Shown here piece after piece: positions 6,259-8,330 of a DNA stretch of 8,330 nucleotides; position 1 is the stretch's first letter; each line of letters begins with the position of its first letter. The position numbers were made by a program, and so were the translations under genes. The stretch covers positions 1 to 8,330 of the forward strand of contig JAGUXE010000310.1 in NCBI GenBank assembly GCA_020061995.1, in the 5' to 3' direction. The stretch comes from Ignavibacteriales bacterium. Lineage in GTDB: Bacteria > Bacteroidota > Ignavibacteria > Ignavibacteriales > Ignavibacteriaceae. The notes below the pieces were generated by a model. That model was not told the DNA's origin. It ran no database searches and saw nothing but the letters and a program-made list of their open reading frames with translations.

Positions 6259-7506
6259 ATGTTTGATCCCGAATATAAATTTACTTGTGTAGAAAGATTT
6301 CTACGCTACGTTAAATACGACACTCAATCTGATGAAAATGCAGAATCATTTCCGAGCACAGAAAAACAAAAAATCCTTTCGAAAGATCTGGCGGATGAAT
6401 TGAAAAACCTTGGTCTTGCAGATGCAGTAATGGATGAATATGGTTATGTGACTGCAACGATTCCTTCCAATACGGATAAGGATGTTCCGGTAATCGGTTT
6501 TATTGCACACGTTGATACATCTCCCGCGGTTTCAGGTGAAAATGTTAATCCGTTAATACACAAAAACTATCAAGGCGGTGATATTCCTCTCCCCAAAGAT
6601 GGACAAGTTATTAAAGCTGAAGATAATCCCGATCTAAAAGATATGATTGGTTTCGATATCATAACATCTGATGGCTCAACTTTGCTCGGGGCTGATAATA
6701 AAGCCGGTGTTGCAGAAATTATGGATGCTGTTGAATATTTATTGAAACATCCTGAAATAAAACACGGACCAATCAAAATCTGTTTTACACCTGATGAAGA
6801 AGTTGGACGCGGAACCGAAAAGTTTGATGTTGAAAAATTCGGAGCAAAGTATGCTTACACAGTTGACGGACAAACACGCGGTGAAGTTGAAACCGAAACA
6901 TTTTGTGCCGATTATATGGTTGTAACATTTACCGGAAAAAACATTCATCCCGGTTATGCTAAAGACAAAATGATAAACTCAATTAAAATAGCATCACACT
7001 TTATAGAATCGTTGCCTAAAGATAAACTATCTCCCGAAACAACGGAAGATCGCGAAGGATATGTTCACTGTAATGCTTTCAACGGTTCCGAGGAACAAAC
7101 AGTTTTAAAAATTATTATCCGCGATTTTGAACAGGAAAAACTCAAAGAGTATGAAGACTTAATCGTTAAACTTGCAGAAGAAGTAGTTTCTAAGTATCCG
7201 GGTGCACGCTTAAACTATCAAATTGTTGAGCAATATCGTAATATGAAATATGTTCTAGATAATCATCCGCAAGTAAAAGAATTTGCGATTGCAGCAATGG
7301 AGCGACTAAACATTACTCCAAAATTATCACCGATTCGCGGTGGTACTGATGGAGCAAGGCTATCGTTTATGGGGTTACCCACACCAAATTTATTTGCAGG
7401 GGAACATTCATTTCATTCTAAAACAGAATGGGTTGCAATTCAAGATATGGAAACAGCCGTCAAATTAATCGTTGAAATATCTAAAGTGTGGGAAGAGAAG
7501 AGTTAA
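6259..7506 (+). CDS. pepT: Peptidase T (tripeptide aminopeptidase)
   Basis: This cytoplasmic zinc aminopeptidase of the M20 family removes the N-terminal residue from tripeptides and so helps recycle peptides. At 415 residues it is close to E. coli PepT (about 408). All expected metal and catalytic motifs are visible: AHVDTSPA (His84, Asp86), GADNKAG (Asp146, the bridging ligand), DEEVGRG (Glu180 general base, Glu181 ligand), TVDG (Asp203) and the C-terminal GEHSFHSKTEW (His386). The dimerisation-domain motif NIHPGYAKDKMINS (His230) and RGGTDGARLS (360-369), which contact substrate in the family, are also intact. CGGAG (6249-6253) precedes the ATG at 6259. The gene may share a transcript with the small membrane protein gene 37 bp upstream, and it ends just before a strong hairpin terminator. 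It looks complete and functional. Confidence 0.96.
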   Translation: MFDPEYKFTCVERFLRYVKYDTQSDENAESFPSTEKQKILSKDLADELKNLGLADAVMDEYGYVTATIPSNTDKDVPVIGFIAHVDTSPAVSGENVNPLIHKNYQGGDIPLPKDGQVIKAEDNPDLKDMIGFDIITSDGSTLLGADNKAGVAEIMDAVEYLLKHPEIKHGPIKICFTPDEEVGRGTEKFDVEKFGAKYAYTVDGQTRGEVETETFCADYMVVTFTGKNIHPGYAKDKMINSIKIASHFIESLPKDKLSPETTEDREGYVHCNAFNGSEEQTVLKIIIRDFEQEKLKEYEDLIVKLAEEVVSKYPGARLNYQIVEQYRNMKYVLDNHPQVKEFAIAAMERLNITPKLSPIRGGTDGARLSFMGLPTPNLFAGEHSFHSKTEWVAIQDMETAVKLIVEISKVWEEKS

Positions 7507-7515
7507 TCTAATTAC

Positions 7516-7543
7516 TGAGGCGGGGATGTACCGCCTCAATTTT
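7516..7543. terminator. Intrinsic terminator between pepT and the convergent barrel gene
   Basis: TGAGGCGG (7516-7523) pairs perfectly with CCGCCTCA (7531-7538) around a 7-nt loop, followed by ATTTT (7539-7543). It begins 10 bp after the pepT stop. In the other direction it lies just past the stop of the minus-strand gene at 7548, so it can serve both, although the T-tract is better on the pepT side. Confidence 0.85.
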
Positions 7544-7547
7544 AAAC

Positions 7548-8330
7548 TCAATAATAATATCCAATCGAGAAATAAAAAGAGACCGGACCTAATATCATCT
7601 TACTTAAAGGTTGATCTTTTCTTAAAAAGAAAGTTCTTCCGAGAGAAAAATCTGCAGGACCTATTGGGGTATTAAATGACAAAGTTGTTCCGATTCCATG
7701 ACGTAAGTCTTTGAATCGAACCTGTTCTTGATCTGCCCAAATGGAGCCCAAATCATATCTCAAAGAAATATAAGTATCAACAATAATTTGAATTGGTAGA
7801 AAATATCTATACTCAAGCGATCCTGTCATTACCTGCCTACCTCTAAGTTCATCATCGCGCATTCCGAAGAATGAATTTTGTCCGCCGAGTGAATATTGTT
7901 GGCTTAATGGTAAAGTTTTATCAGCTAAGCCTAATCGAATAGCGGTAGCAATCGTATGAGCATTATTAAGAGTGAAATACCCCTTATAATTAATTCCGAA
8001 ATTTGTAAACCCAATATCACCACCTATTACTTTCTGTGCGGTCTCATAGAAACCAGTAATTTTCAATCCATTTGTGGGATAGGGATATTTATCTTGTGTA
8101 TCAACATTAGACGAGACTCTTAAACTAACGATGGTGTTTTTATTGGGGGGAATTAAATTCCCACGTAAATTATGAACATCATTTAATTCATATTTCCCTT
8201 TAAGAATCAAGTTGCCAAATCTTTTTACTTGAGTACCGAGGGAGAACGAAAAGCCATAAAAAACCTGGCGGTATTCTCCTATAACATCTCGAGTAAAAGT
8301 TTTGCCGGATGAAGAGAAATTATTTTGATA
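7548..8330 (-). CDS. Omp85/BamA-TamA-type outer-membrane barrel, C-terminal part (N-terminus outside window)
   Basis: The frame is open from the right edge to the TGA at 7548-7550, giving 260 visible residues. A TTG at 8208-8210 could be read as a start, but the upstream frame (YQNNFSSSGKTF...FSFSLGTQVKRFGN) continues the barrel pattern, so the gene is cut by the window edge. The visible part is a 'surface antigen D15' barrel: repeated amphipathic strands, YSLGGQNSFFGMRDDELRGRQ (the LRG matches the family's (V/I)RG(F/Y) loop motif, here with Arg after the Gly), SLEYRYFLP, FKDLRHGIGTTLSFNTPIGPADFSLG, and a terminal aromatic end FSIGYYY that fits a barrel-insertion signal. Full-length relatives may be BamA/TamA-like or a patatin-like phospholipase fused to such a barrel; I lean to the latter for this spacing but cannot see the N-terminus. 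Confidence 0.85.
   Translation of the reverse strand, partial: YQNNFSSSGKTFTRDVIGEYRQVFYGFSFSLGTQVKRFGNLILKGKYELNDVHNLRGNLIPPNKNTIVSLRVSSNVDTQDKYPYPTNGLKITGFYETAQKVIGGDIGFTNFGINYKGYFTLNNAHTIATAIRLGLADKTLPLSQQYSLGGQNSFFGMRDDELRGRQVMTGSLEYRYFLPIQIIVDTYISLRYDLGSIWADQEQVRFKDLRHGIGTTLSFNTPIGPADFSLGRTFFLRKDQPLSKMILGPVSFYFSIGYYY

Noticed and set aside
6570..6948. Two overlapping minus-strand frames inside pepT
   Set aside because: Antisense to an intact peptidase T with all catalytic motifs; no independent support.
7472..7675. Plus-strand 67-codon frame across the terminator after pepT
   Set aside because: It starts inside pepT, runs through the terminator hairpin and ends antisense to the barrel gene.

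Overview
The window is AT-rich and most likely comes from the Bacteroidota/Chlorobi group, with Ignavibacteria the best guess. Three proteins end in the C-terminal sorting domain of the type IX secretion system (T9SS), in the Ignavibacteria-like form containing QNYPNPFNP, VYD..G and SG(V/I)YFYR/K. Several starts have weak or no Shine-Dalgarno sequence, and the other envelope proteins are of outer-membrane barrel type. The T9SS machinery itself is not in the window.

Layout. Bases 1-319 hold the 3' end of a secreted protein gene. It is followed by a complete paralogue (453-1391) that shares an almost identical DNA segment with it. Next is a small exported, probably barrel-forming protein (1510-2118). 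Convergent to it is a long minus-strand gene (2238-3983) for a T9SS-secreted endonuclease/exonuclease/phosphatase (EEP) family enzyme. Divergent from that gene is a small ArsC/Spx-like thioredoxin-fold protein (4095-4439). A dihydroorotate-dehydrogenase-like flavoprotein (4646-5638) follows, then an 80-bp element bounded by perfect 12-bp inverted repeats (5658-5737). A small two-helix membrane protein (5853-6221) lies 37 bp upstream of peptidase T (6259-7506). A clear hairpin terminator separates pepT from a convergent minus-strand gene for an Omp85/BamA-type barrel, which runs off the right edge (7548-8330).

How the genes relate. The left half is an envelope and secretion block: two paralogous T9SS cargo proteins of unknown role, a putative outer-membrane protein and a secreted phosphoesterase or nuclease. 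The right half is mostly cytoplasmic housekeeping (redox-like protein, flavoprotein, tripeptidase). I see no defence system, CRISPR array, tRNA, rRNA, transposase or convincing new multi-gene system. The most notable signals are the mosaic duplication at the left edge, the mutually exclusive hairpins after the first stop codon, the 80-bp inverted-repeat element, and two enzyme-like proteins that lack the residues needed for their namesake reactions.
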